In this document: in pieces, positions 45,244 to 53,337 of the stretch
How the letters are laid out: each line of letters begins with the position of its first letter
Numbering within the stretch: the first letter of the stretch is position 1
Assembly: GCA_040757065.1 (NCBI GenBank)
Contig: JBFLXR010000007.1
Location: 1-64,000 of the forward strand
Direction of reading: 5' to 3'
From: JBFLXR01 sp040757065
GTDB taxonomy: Bacteria > Pseudomonadota > Gammaproteobacteria > Burkholderiales > Gallionellaceae
Length of the DNA: 64,000 nt
Notes under the pieces: model-generated
The model's input: only the letters and a program-made list of their open reading frames with translations
What the model was told of the DNA's origin: nothing
The model's database searches: none
Position numbers and translations under genes: made by a program

Positions 45244-47286
45244 TCATGCCACCTGTGGCAAAGCACCGGTCAAATCCAACTGCGCATCCTGTGCGGTGCA
45301 GAATGCACCCACTTTCAAAGTCCAACTGTCTACTGCACGGTTAAACGCGCCCAGCGCGACGTCGCCCCATTCGGTCCGGCTATTTTGTTCGCCCGCCAAA
45401 CCGGCAAATTCGTCCGCAATGACGCCGGGGACGAGTTCTTTCAGTTGGACAGCCAACTGATCCAGCGCCTCTTGCCGAACGCCGCCCAGCAACTGTGCCA
45501 GTCCACCGCCCAGTAAGCGCAGGATTGCCTCGTTGCAATGCGCCCCTTCGGCATACTTACGCTGGAAGACCAACGCATTGCGATACTCGCGCTCATGCGC
45601 TGCCTCGAAGAAGTTCGCGCCGATCAGTACCTGCGTTGCACCGGCGCACTCGCCGCCGCCCAGTTGCAGCACGCGGAAATCGCCTTCGTCGCCGTGATCG
45701 CGCAGCACTTCTTGCAAAGCCTCCGGTTTCACTTCGATCAAGTCGGCCAGCAATTGCTTAAAGTACTCGGGCTCTTGCTTGCGCACCCATTCATAAAAGC
45801 TAGGCACACCGCTGGTGTCGTGCGCCTGCTCGACGCGGGCCACCGCCTGCTCGACGCGGGCAGCCGGAACCGCCGGGCCTTTCAGCGCCAGTCCGCCGCC
45901 TTGCATGCCGCAACCGCCGAAATACATCTGGTAATGCGGTACCAAACGGCCATGCAGACGCTTGCCTTCACCGTAAATACCGATGTCGCCGGTTTCGGGC
46001 TGCGCGCAACCATTATGGCAGCCGGAAACGCGGATACGCAGATCGCGCGCGCCGCCGGATAATTTCGGCGCGAGGATGGTACTCGATGTAATCCCCAAAC
46101 GACAGGTCGACGCACCCGGGCAAGCCACCACGCTGTCGCCGGTTTGCGGCACGCTCAAGCCGATTACAGCGAAATCCGCACGTACCGCCTCCACAGCATC
46201 TTGCGCCACCCCGAACACGGTCAGACTCTGATCCTGCGTGGTATGCACCTCGCTCAGGGCGTGTTTGCGCAAGGTCGCAGCAATCCCGCGCAATTGCGCG
46301 ACATCGACCTCGCCCAGCGGCAAAGTCAACGGCAGCACGAACTGTCCGGCTTGATGCTGCGCGAACACTGTGCGCGGAGCGCCGGGGCCGGGAATTTCGC
46401 TGCCGGTTGGCGTACGCCAGACGCCTTTCGGCGTTTCCATGTTGGCCAGCGCTTCGCGGGTACGCTTAAACTCTTCGCGGTATTTTTCCAGAAAGCCTTC
46501 CACGCCGAAACGTTCGACCAGGAATTTAATCCGCGACTTGGCGCGCTTCGTGCGGTCGGAGTGCTTATTGTGCAGCGTCACCAAGGCTTCCAGCGCAAAC
46601 AGCAACTCGCCCTCTTCGATGAACTCTTCCACCACAATCGCTTCGCGCGGCTTGTGCCCAAGGCCGCCGCCCGCTTTGACCATAAAACCCTTCTTACCGT
46701 CGCGCTCGACGGCTACCACCCCGCCGTCATGCAGCAAGGACTGGGCGCAGTCCGCCTCGCAGCCGGAAAAGCTGATCTTAAATTTGCGCGGCATTTGCTG
46801 ATTGAGCGGATTGCGCAAAAAGTGCTGCGTCGCCGCATGCACATGCACGCCGACATCGGTATGTTCGCGCGGGCAAACCCCGGCCAGCGGGCAGGCGGTC
46901 ATATTGCGCACCGTGTTGCCGCATGCCTCGCGTGTCGTCAGACCAGCTTGCGCCAGTCGGCGCATTGCATCCGGCATTTGCGCCAGCGGAATAAAGTGAA
47001 TCTGCACCGACTGGCGGGTCGTTACATTGGCGATGCCATGTTGCGAATGGGCTTCCGTCACATCGGCTAGCGCATCCAGTTGCAGCGCGGTCAGGCGCCC
47101 GCCGGGCACCTTGACGCGCAGCATGTTCACGCCCTGCTGACGCTGTCCGTAAACGCCTTGCTGCAAGCGGATAGCAGTAAAGCGGTCGGCGTCGATATGA
47201 CCGTTGAAGAAGGTTTGCACCGCCTGTTCGAAGCGGTCGATTTCTTCCAGATTGGAAAGATCGATTGTATTCACGCTCACGCGCAT
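45244..47286 (-). CDS. cysI: Sulfite (nitrite/sulfite) reductase hemoprotein (CysI-like) with C-terminal extension
   Basis: A 680-residue siroheme/[4Fe-4S] enzyme that reduces sulfite to sulfide with six electrons. Two ferredoxin-like half-domain repeats are present. VVACPGASTCRLGIT and RVSGCHNGCAQP provide the cluster and siroheme ligands, and CGNTVRNMTACPLAG is the first repeat's binding loop. The usual length is about 550-570 residues. The extra about 110 residues at the C-terminus (from about 565) are helical and Ala-rich, and may be a fused partner domain. No flavoprotein partner gene (cysJ) is present, so a ferredoxin or other donor may be used. It is followed by cysH after 1 base. Confidence 0.9.
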   Translation of the reverse strand: MRVSVNTIDLSNLEEIDRFEQAVQTFFNGHIDADRFTAIRLQQGVYGQRQQGVNMLRVKVPGGRLTALQLDALADVTEAHSQHGIANVTTRQSVQIHFIPLAQMPDAMRRLAQAGLTTREACGNTVRNMTACPLAGVCPREHTDVGVHVHAATQHFLRNPLNQQMPRKFKISFSGCEADCAQSLLHDGGVVAVERDGKKGFMVKAGGGLGHKPREAIVVEEFIEEGELLFALEALVTLHNKHSDRTKRAKSRIKFLVERFGVEGFLEKYREEFKRTREALANMETPKGVWRTPTGSEIPGPGAPRTVFAQHQAGQFVLPLTLPLGEVDVAQLRGIAATLRKHALSEVHTTQDQSLTVFGVAQDAVEAVRADFAVIGLSVPQTGDSVVACPGASTCRLGITSSTILAPKLSGGARDLRIRVSGCHNGCAQPETGDIGIYGEGKRLHGRLVPHYQMYFGGCGMQGGGLALKGPAVPAARVEQAVARVEQAHDTSGVPSFYEWVRKQEPEYFKQLLADLIEVKPEALQEVLRDHGDEGDFRVLQLGGGECAGATQVLIGANFFEAAHEREYRNALVFQRKYAEGAHCNEAILRLLGGGLAQLLGGVRQEALDQLAVQLKELVPGVIADEFAGLAGEQNSRTEWGDVALGAFNRAVDSWTLKVGAFCTAQDAQLDLTGALPQVA

Positions 47287-47290
47287 CTCC

Positions 47291-48073
47291 TCAGAAAAAT
47301 AGTAACTTTGCGCCGATAATCAGCAGCATGGTCGCCAGGACCGGGCGCAGCACATGCTCGGGAATTTTGGCGCTGATGTGGCTGCCGATATAAATCCCCG
47401 GCAACGAACCCAACAACAACGCACCCAGCAGGCCGAAATTCACCGTACCCAGCGCGGCGTGCCCCAGACCGGCCACCAGCGTCAACGGCACGGCGTGCGC
47501 GATGTCGGTGCCGACAATACGTACCGTGGCATGGCGCGGATACAGGAACAGCAGCACCGCCGCACCCAGCGCACCTGCGCCCACCGAAGAAATCGTCACC
47601 AGCACCCCGAGAATCGCGCCGGTCAGCACCGTTGCACCGGCCAAATGGTGAGCATGCAGCTCGAACACCGCACCGTCCTTGCGTTGCCCCAGTTTTTGCA
47701 GGTAAGGCTTCAGATAAAGTGCCACAGCCGTCAGAATCAGCGCCACGCTCAGCACGCTGGTAATCAGCGTCTTCAGATGTTTTTCATCCAGTGCCAGCAG
47801 CTTCAGCGCCACAAGACTCAACACCGCTGCGGGCAAACTGCCCAGCGCCAGCAGCTTGACCACTTTCCAATCCACTGTGCCGCGCTTGTTATGCACCCAG
47901 CTTCCGCCAATTTTCGTCAGCGCCGCATATAACAAATCGGTTCCCACTGCGGTCGCCGGCGAAATGCCGAACAGCAACACCAACAGGGGCGTCATCAGCG
48001 AGCCGCCGCCCACGCCGGTTATGCCGACGATAAACCCGACCAGAAAACCCGAAAATGTATATAACCAGTCCAT
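47291..48073 (-). CDS. TauE/SafE-family membrane transporter of the cys operon
   Basis: A 260-residue membrane protein with eight predicted helices in two halves. FLVGFIVGITGVGGGSLMTPL and ATISSVGAGALGAAVLLFLYP-like segments are family signatures. Members move sulfite, sulfoacetate or other small anions, usually outward, though many are unassigned. As the first gene of tauE-cysI-cysH-cysD-cysN, 4 bases before cysI, it probably handles sulfate or sulfite. No CysTWA or CysZ transporter is in the window, so it could be the sulfate importer here (inference). Confidence 0.85.
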   Translation of the reverse strand: MDWLYTFSGFLVGFIVGITGVGGGSLMTPLLVLLFGISPATAVGTDLLYAALTKIGGSWVHNKRGTVDWKVVKLLALGSLPAAVLSLVALKLLALDEKHLKTLITSVLSVALILTAVALYLKPYLQKLGQRKDGAVFELHAHHLAGATVLTGAILGVLVTISSVGAGALGAAVLLFLYPRHATVRIVGTDIAHAVPLTLVAGLGHAALGTVNFGLLGALLLGSLPGIYIGSHISAKIPEHVLRPVLATMLLIIGAKLLFF

Positions 48074-48144
48074 AACGCTCCTTGGTAACGGCGCGCATCG
48101 TAACGCACCGGCTTAACATTCCAAAATAATGATATGTTACTATC

Positions 48145-48163
48145 TAATAACCATTGGTTATTA
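48145..48163. promoter_or_regulatory. Palindrome between tauE-cys operon and cysB
   Basis: TAATAACCA and TGGTTATTA flank a single base, making a 19-base perfect inverted repeat in the divergent promoter region, 11 bases upstream of the cysB start. Its central T-N11-A spacing suits a LysR-type protein, and autoregulation by CysB with activation of the cys operon is a natural reading. Confidence 0.6.
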
Positions 48164-48174
48164 AGGGTGCAGAC

Positions 48175-49116
48175 ATGAACTTGCAGCAACTCCGTTATCT
48201 GAATGAAATCGTCCGCCGCGGACTGAATATTTCCGAAGCAGCGGAAACCCTGTACACCTCGCAGCCCGGCATCAGCAAGCAAATCAAGCAATTGGAAGAA
48301 GAACTCGGACTGGAAATTTTTGTGCGCAACGGCAAGCGCATCGTCAGCATTACCGAGCCGGGCAAAGCGATTCTGGAAATCGCCCAGCGCATCCTGCACG
48401 ACACATCCAACCTGAAGCACATCAGTCAGGAGTTCCGCGCGCAAGACAGCGGCGAGCTGACCATCGCCACCACGCACACTCAAGCACGCTACGCACTCCC
48501 CAAGGTGGTGAAGCAATTCATCGACCGCTACCCCAAGGTCAAACTGAGCCTGCATCAGGGCAGCCCGACCCAAATTGCGGAGCAAGTTCTCAACGGCGAT
48601 GCCGACATTGCCATCGCCACGGAAAGCCTGTCGCTTTACGACGAACTGGTGACGCTGCCCTGCTACGAGTGGAACCACTGCGTGATTACACCGCCCGGTC
48701 ACCCGCTGTTGCAGGAACGGAAACTCACCCTGCAAAAAGTGGCCGAGTATCCGATTATTACTTACGACTTCGCCTTCAGCGGACGCGGCAAAATCAACCA
48801 AGCCTTTGAAAAAGAGCAGCTGCAACCCAATATCATCCTCACCGCGATCGACGCAGACGTGATTAAGACCTATGTCGAACTGGGGTTGGGCATCGGGATT
48901 CTGGCGAAGCAGGCTTTTATTCCCGATCGCGATACGCATTTACGCATGATTGAGGCCGACCATCTGTTTCAGGCCAGTACCACTCGCGTCGCGATTCGCA
49001 AAAACGAATATATTCGCGGTTACACCTACCATTTTATTGAACTGTTCGCCCCCCACCTGACCCGCAAGATCGTGGAAGAGGCGATGCATCACCACAAATA
49101 TAAGGAAGAAGCATGA
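48175..49116 (+). CDS. cysB: LysR-type regulator of sulfur assimilation (CysB-like)
   Basis: A 313-residue regulator. The start MNLQQLRYLNEIVRRGLNIS and the HTH AAETLYTSQPGISKQIKQLE match CysB/Cbl closely. The C-terminal effector domain includes TIATTHTQARYALPKVVKQF, a CysB hallmark that contacts sulfate, thiosulfate or acetylserine. The ATG at 48175 was selected because CysB starts with this sequence; a codon at 48154 would add seven residues. It is divergent from tauE-cysIHDN and is followed by a nitroreductase gene with ATGA overlap. It probably activates the sulfate-reduction operon during sulfur limitation. Confidence 0.94.
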   Translation: MNLQQLRYLNEIVRRGLNISEAAETLYTSQPGISKQIKQLEEELGLEIFVRNGKRIVSITEPGKAILEIAQRILHDTSNLKHISQEFRAQDSGELTIATTHTQARYALPKVVKQFIDRYPKVKLSLHQGSPTQIAEQVLNGDADIAIATESLSLYDELVTLPCYEWNHCVITPPGHPLLQERKLTLQKVAEYPIITYDFAFSGRGKINQAFEKEQLQPNIILTAIDADVIKTYVELGLGIGILAKQAFIPDRDTHLRMIEADHLFQASTTRVAIRKNEYIRGYTYHFIELFAPHLTRKIVEEAMHHHKYKEEA

Positions 49117-49850
49117 ACGAAACCCTGAAAGTCTTGCACAGCCACCGCAGCATTCGCAGCTATACCGACGAATCGGTCAGCGACGAAATGCTGAATCAGA
49201 TCGTCGAGGCCGCTCACCGCGCGCCCACCTCGATGAACATGCAGGAAGTCTCGCTGGTCGTCGTGCGCGACCCGGCCAAACGCGCCCGCATTGCCGAGCT
49301 GGCAGGCGGCCAGCCGTGGATCGCGAAAGCCCCGGTTTTTATTACACTGGTGATCGACTTCCACAAAGTCAGGCTGGGCCTCGGCAAGGCCGGCAAAACA
49401 CTGGTTGCGCATGAAAGTATGGAAGGCTTCGGCGTTGCCGCCGTCGATGCAGGCATCGCGCTCGGCAGTATGATTGCCGCCGCCCATTCGCTCGGCCTTG
49501 GCGTCGTGCCGATCGGCGGTATCCGCCGCAACCCGCAAGCCATGATTGAGCTGCTGGAACTTCCGCCGCTGACTTTCCCGATCGACGGACTGTGCATCGG
49601 CCATATCGCCAGCGATGTTCCGCAAAAGCCGCGCATGGACATCGCAGCTTTCCGTCACGACGAACGCTACGACGGCAACAAGCTGCCTGCCGCCATCGAC
49701 GCTTACGACCAAACGATCATGGATTATTGGCAGCAAATCGGCCGGAGCGACGGCTTGCCGTGGTCAGCCAATCTCGCCCCGCTCAGCACGGTATATTTCC
49801 CGGAAGTGCGTCCGGTTGCCGCCAAGCAAGGCTTGTTGAACGATAAGTGA
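49113..49850 (+). CDS. FMN-dependent nitroreductase-family oxidoreductase (NfsA-like)
   Basis: A 245-residue NADPH-dependent flavin oxidoreductase. FMN-binding segments HSHRSIRSYTDE and AHRAPTSMNMQEVSLVVVRD are at the N-terminus, and AAAHSLGLGVVPIGGIRRNP is in the middle. The start overlaps the cysB stop by 4 bases (ATGA), so it is in the CysB transcript. The family reduces nitroaromatics, quinones or flavins; a link to sulfur metabolism (for example, supplying reduced flavin to a desulfonating enzyme) is possible but unsupported by other genes here. Confidence 0.85.
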   Translation: MNETLKVLHSHRSIRSYTDESVSDEMLNQIVEAAHRAPTSMNMQEVSLVVVRDPAKRARIAELAGGQPWIAKAPVFITLVIDFHKVRLGLGKAGKTLVAHESMEGFGVAAVDAGIALGSMIAAAHSLGLGVVPIGGIRRNPQAMIELLELPPLTFPIDGLCIGHIASDVPQKPRMDIAAFRHDERYDGNKLPAAIDAYDQTIMDYWQQIGRSDGLPWSANLAPLSTVYFPEVRPVAAKQGLLNDK

Positions 49851-49860
49851 GCACCCGACA

Positions 49861-49885
49861 AAAAAGCCCGGCTAGCCGGGCTTTT
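49861..49885. terminator. Bidirectional intrinsic terminator between cysB-nitroreductase and orn
   Basis: An AAAAA run, the stem GCCCGGC/GCCGGGC with a short loop, and a TTTT run form a symmetric terminator. It separates the converging nitroreductase gene (plus) and orn (minus). Confidence 0.9.
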
Positions 49886-49903
49886 CCGATTCACTGCTAA
49901 GCA

Positions 49904-50449
49904 TTAAAGCTTGATGAAATGCTCACGGTAGTATTTCATCTCTTCGATAGACTCATAAATATCAGCCAGTGCTTCGTGCTTGCCGTGCTTCTTCAAGCCT
50001 TGAGCCAACTCCGGCTTCCAGCGCTTGACCAACTCCTTGAGTGTACTGACATCCAAATTGCGGTAATGGAAGTAGGCTTCCAGTTCCGGCATCCAACGCG
50101 CAAGAAAGCGCCGATCCTGACAAATCGAGTTGCCGCACATCGGCGAAGTGCGGATCGGCACATATTCCTTCAGATAAGCCAGCATTTGCTCTTCCACCTG
50201 ACGTTCGCTCAGGGTGGAGGCTTTCACGCGCTCAATCAAGCCGGACTTGCCGTGCGTCGATTTATTCCAGGCATCCATGCCGTCCAGCACGCTATCGGGC
50301 TGATGTACGACCAGCACCGGCGCTTCCCCGACCACATTCAGCTCACTGTCGGTAATGACCATCGCGATCTCGATTACCCGGTCGGTTTCCGGTACCAGGC
50401 CGGTCATTTCCATGTCGATCCAGATCAGGTTGTTTTGGTTTTGTGCCAT
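49904..50449 (-). CDS. orn: Oligoribonuclease (Orn)
   Basis: A 181-residue DEDDh 3'-5' exonuclease. NLIWIDMEMTGL holds the first catalytic acidic pair, and AHRRFLARWM-like downstream motifs complete the site (CQDRRFLARWMPELEAYFHYR). It degrades short RNA oligomers and pGpG, the product of c-di-GMP breakdown by EAL proteins, so it closes the c-di-GMP cycle. It is monocistronic and divergent from the M48 peptidase gene. Confidence 0.96.
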   Translation of the reverse strand: MAQNQNNLIWIDMEMTGLVPETDRVIEIAMVITDSELNVVGEAPVLVVHQPDSVLDGMDAWNKSTHGKSGLIERVKASTLSERQVEEQMLAYLKEYVPIRTSPMCGNSICQDRRFLARWMPELEAYFHYRNLDVSTLKELVKRWKPELAQGLKKHGKHEALADIYESIEEMKYYREHFIKL

Positions 50450-50536
50450 AATTTGCGCGACCTAAAATATTGAAAGCTATTGAAGGGCGTATTGTGGCAT
50501 ATCGCCGCCCGCCCGTGCGAGCGCCCGCTGAAATTC

Positions 50537-51799
50537 ATGACTGCTGCCTTGTTTTCCGCTGTCTTTCTGACAGCCCTGATCCTGACTACGCTAGCCAAGC
50601 TCTGGCTCGGCGGACGTCACTTACGCCACATTGCGCTGAACCGGGACAGTGTTCCGTCCGCTTTCCGCGAGAAAATCACACTGGAGGCCCATCAAAAAGC
50701 CGCCGATTACACCCGCGCCAAAACCCGGCTGGGTTTGGCGAGCGTGGCGCTGGACACCCTGCTGCTACTGGCATTTACGTTGGGCGGCGGGATTGAGTGG
50801 CTAGCCGGATTCTGGCAGCCCATTTTCCCCTCCCCCGTCGCACAAGGCATTGCGCTCATCTTATCCGTGCTGCTGTTCACCTCGCTGTGCGAAACACCAT
50901 TCAACCTATACCGCACGTTTGTCATTGAAGCCCGCTTCGGCTTCAACAAAATGACGCTGACGCTGTATCTCATCGATGCCGTCAAAGGACTGTTCGTCGG
51001 ACTGCTGCTCGGCCTGCCGCTGATCGGCGCCATACTCTGGCTGATGGAGCGCATGGGCCACTACTGGTGGCTGTATGTTTGGGTGGTTTGGGTCGCCTTC
51101 AACCTGACGCTGCTGCTGGTCTATCCGACTTTCATCGCCCCGTTGTTCAACAAATTCCAGCCGATGCAGGACGAAGCGCTGAAAAACCGCATTGAAACTT
51201 TGCTGCACAAATGCGGCTTTAGCGCACAAGGCCTGTTCGTGATGGACGGCTCGAAGCGCAGTTCGCACGGCAATGCCTACTTCACCGGGTTCGGCAACAG
51301 CAAGCGGATTGTGTTCTTCGATACCTTGCTGGAACGTCTCTCGCCGCAGGAAATCGAAGCCGTGCTGGCGCATGAATTGGGGCATTTCAAACGCCGCCAC
51401 GTCATGAAGCGCATCGCCGTCAGTTTTTTCTTCAGCCTGCTACTGCTCTGGCTGTTATCGGTCGGCATGCAAGCCGATTGGTTCTATCAAGGATTAGGCG
51501 TACAAACCGCCTCCACCGCTGCAGCGCTACTGCTGTTTTTCTTGGTATTGCCGGTATTCGGCTTTCTGCTCCATCCGCTTAGCGCGGCGTATTCGCGCAA
51601 ACATGAATTTGAGGCGGATGCTTACGCTGCCCGACAAACGAATGCCGATGATCTTTCCGCTGCGCTGGTGAAACTTTATCAGGATAATGCTGCCACACTG
51701 ACACCGGACCCGCTGTATTCGGCTTTTTACGATTCGCACCCGCCGGCACTGATACGTATCGACCATCTGGAACGGCTGACCACAGGAGAACATCGATGA
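50537..51799 (+). CDS. M48-family membrane metalloprotease (Ste24/CAAX-protease-like)
   Basis: A 420-residue polytopic zinc protease. The Zn motif is AHELGHFKRRH (HExxH), and the third ligand Glu lies in HEFEADAYAA. Several TM helices precede and follow the catalytic segment. The start MTAALFSAVFLTALIL at 50537 was preferred to the TTG at 50480 because the segment before it is not protein-like. It resembles Ste24/HtpX-type proteases involved in membrane protein quality control. It starts the block M48-cytochrome c-phhB-rsgA; the cytochrome gene overlaps by 4 bases. Confidence 0.88.
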   Translation: MTAALFSAVFLTALILTTLAKLWLGGRHLRHIALNRDSVPSAFREKITLEAHQKAADYTRAKTRLGLASVALDTLLLLAFTLGGGIEWLAGFWQPIFPSPVAQGIALILSVLLFTSLCETPFNLYRTFVIEARFGFNKMTLTLYLIDAVKGLFVGLLLGLPLIGAILWLMERMGHYWWLYVWVVWVAFNLTLLLVYPTFIAPLFNKFQPMQDEALKNRIETLLHKCGFSAQGLFVMDGSKRSSHGNAYFTGFGNSKRIVFFDTLLERLSPQEIEAVLAHELGHFKRRHVMKRIAVSFFFSLLLLWLLSVGMQADWFYQGLGVQTASTAAALLLFFLVLPVFGFLLHPLSAAYSRKHEFEADAYAARQTNADDLSAALVKLYQDNAATLTPDPLYSAFYDSHPPALIRIDHLERLTTGEHR

Positions 51800-52101
51800 A
51801 ATACGCATTTGCCGCCCTGCTCGGGCTTTTTGCTTCCAGCGCGCTCGCTGCCCCCTTTCCGAACGGCGACGCGCAAACCGGCAAGAAATTATTCGACCAG
51901 TATCAGTGTGCCAGTTGCCATGTCAGCATCGTGGGCGGCGACGGCAGCGGCATTTTCACCCGCAAGGATAGAAAAGTGAAAACCGTGCCGCAGCTAGTCG
52001 ATCAGATGCATTTTTGCACAGCCAATGTCGGTGTTAATCTGTCCTCGCAGGACGAACAACATCTGGGTGCCTACCTCAACCGCTACTACAACCTGAAGTG
52101 A
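51796..52101 (+). CDS. Small periplasmic c-type cytochrome
   Basis: A 101-residue protein with a Sec signal peptide (FAALLGLFASSALAA) and one heme site, QCASCHVS (CxxCH at residues 38-42). A single Met in VDQMHFC is the probable sixth heme ligand. It resembles the small class I cytochromes of betaproteobacteria, of the green-cytochrome type where a His or Met ligand is near the C-terminal third. The start ATG overlaps the M48 gene's stop by 4 bases. It may shuttle electrons in the periplasm; the partner is not in the window. Confidence 0.88.
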   Translation: MKYAFAALLGLFASSALAAPFPNGDAQTGKKLFDQYQCASCHVSIVGGDGSGIFTRKDRKVKTVPQLVDQMHFCTANVGVNLSSQDEQHLGAYLNRYYNLK

Positions 52102-52108
52102 GGGCGTT

Positions 52109-52444
52109 ATGGAAGCCTGCGATCTGAATAGCAAGCATTGCAAGCCCTGCGAAGGCGGCGTACCGCCGCTGACTCCGGAAGAAGCCAGTCGCCTGTTGGA
52201 ACAGCTCGACGGCTGGGTGCAGTTCGATCACTTAATCAGCAAAACTTTCGAGTTTGCCGATTATTACCAGACCATTGCTTTCGTGAATCTGGTGGCATGG
52301 ATTTCGCATCAGGAAGGGCATCATCCCAATCTGCGCGTCAGCTATAACAAATGCGAGGTGGAGTATTTCACGCATGCTATCGGCGGCCTGTCCGAGAACG
52401 ATTTCATCTGCGCTGCCAAAATCGACGCGCACCTGCGCACTTGA
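52109..52444 (+). CDS. phhB: 4a-hydroxytetrahydrobiopterin dehydratase (PhhB/PCD)
   Basis: A 111-residue pterin-carbinolamine dehydratase. The active-site motif SHQEGHHPNLRVSYNKCEVEYFTHAIGGLSENDF contains the catalytic His residues, and LDGWVQFDHLISKTFEFADY is the N-terminal helix. It regenerates tetrahydrobiopterin or acts in molybdopterin/folate-related steps where no aromatic hydroxylase is present. It lies 7 bases after the cytochrome gene and 2 bases before rsgA. Confidence 0.93.
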   Translation: MEACDLNSKHCKPCEGGVPPLTPEEASRLLEQLDGWVQFDHLISKTFEFADYYQTIAFVNLVAWISHQEGHHPNLRVSYNKCEVEYFTHAIGGLSENDFICAAKIDAHLRT

Positions 52445-52446
52445 AT

Positions 52447-53304
52447 ATGCATGGCACCGTCGTTGCCGCATTCGGGCGGCAATATCTCGTCGATTTCGAT
52501 GAAGGCGCGCAGTTGATCTGCGTACCGCGCGGCAAAAAAAGCGAAGTTGCCTGCGGTGACCGGGTGGAAGTCAAACAGACCGCACACGATCAGGGCGTCA
52601 TCGAAACCATCCTGCCGCGGAATACATTGCTATACCGCTCGGATGCCTTCCGCCAGAAACTGATTGCCGCCAATGTCACACAACTGATATTGGTCGTTGC
52701 CGGGGAACCCAGCTTCAGCGATGCATTACTGGCGCGCTGCCTGGTCGCTGCCCGCGACCAGCGACTGGAAACACTGATTGTGCTGAACAAATGCGATCTG
52801 CCGAGCGCAGAGGCCGCCCGCGCCCAGCTGGAGCCCTATCGTGCCATCGGCTGCCGCGTTCTGGAATTAAGCGCCAAAAGCAGCGCTGAAGCACTGCGTC
52901 CATATTTGCAGCACCAACACAGCGTACTGGCCGGACAATCCGGCATGGGCAAATCCACACTGATTAATGCGCTGCTGCCGGAGGCGCAGGCCGCCACCCG
53001 CGAAATTTCCACGGTGCTGGATTCCGGCAAACACACCACCACCCATGCGCGCCTGTACTGGCTGAATCGCGACAGCTGGCTGATCGACTGCCCCGGCGTG
53101 CAGGCTTTCGGCTTGCATCATCTGAGTTTCGGAGAAATCGAAGAGGGATTCAGTGAATTCTCCGCCTATCTCGGTCAGTGCCGCTTCCATAACTGCCGCC
53201 ATCTGCACGAGCCGGGCTGCGCCTTGCAGCAAGCTGCTGCCGCAGGCAAGATACACCCGCGGCGACTGGAATTATTTCAGGAAATTACCGCCCGCCCGGC
53301 CTGA
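52447..53304 (+). CDS. rsgA: Ribosome small-subunit maturation GTPase (RsgA)
   Basis: A 285-residue circularly permuted GTPase. The order of motifs is G4 VLNKCDLP, then G1 GQSGMGKST, then G3 DCPGVQ. An N-terminal OB fold (TVVAAFGRQYLVDF) and the C-terminal zinc motif CRFHNCRHLHEPGC follow the family. It releases RbfA and checks the decoding centre during 30S assembly. The start MHGTVVAAFG at 52447 lies 2 bases after phhB; the open frame extends upstream to 52351 inside phhB but without protein-like sequence. Confidence 0.95.
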   Translation: MHGTVVAAFGRQYLVDFDEGAQLICVPRGKKSEVACGDRVEVKQTAHDQGVIETILPRNTLLYRSDAFRQKLIAANVTQLILVVAGEPSFSDALLARCLVAARDQRLETLIVLNKCDLPSAEAARAQLEPYRAIGCRVLELSAKSSAEALRPYLQHQHSVLAGQSGMGKSTLINALLPEAQAATREISTVLDSGKHTTTHARLYWLNRDSWLIDCPGVQAFGLHHLSFGEIEEGFSEFSAYLGQCRFHNCRHLHEPGCALQQAAAAGKIHPRRLELFQEITARPA

Positions 53305-53337
53305 GCCGAATACACGAATTGATGCGCGCAGCAGGTT

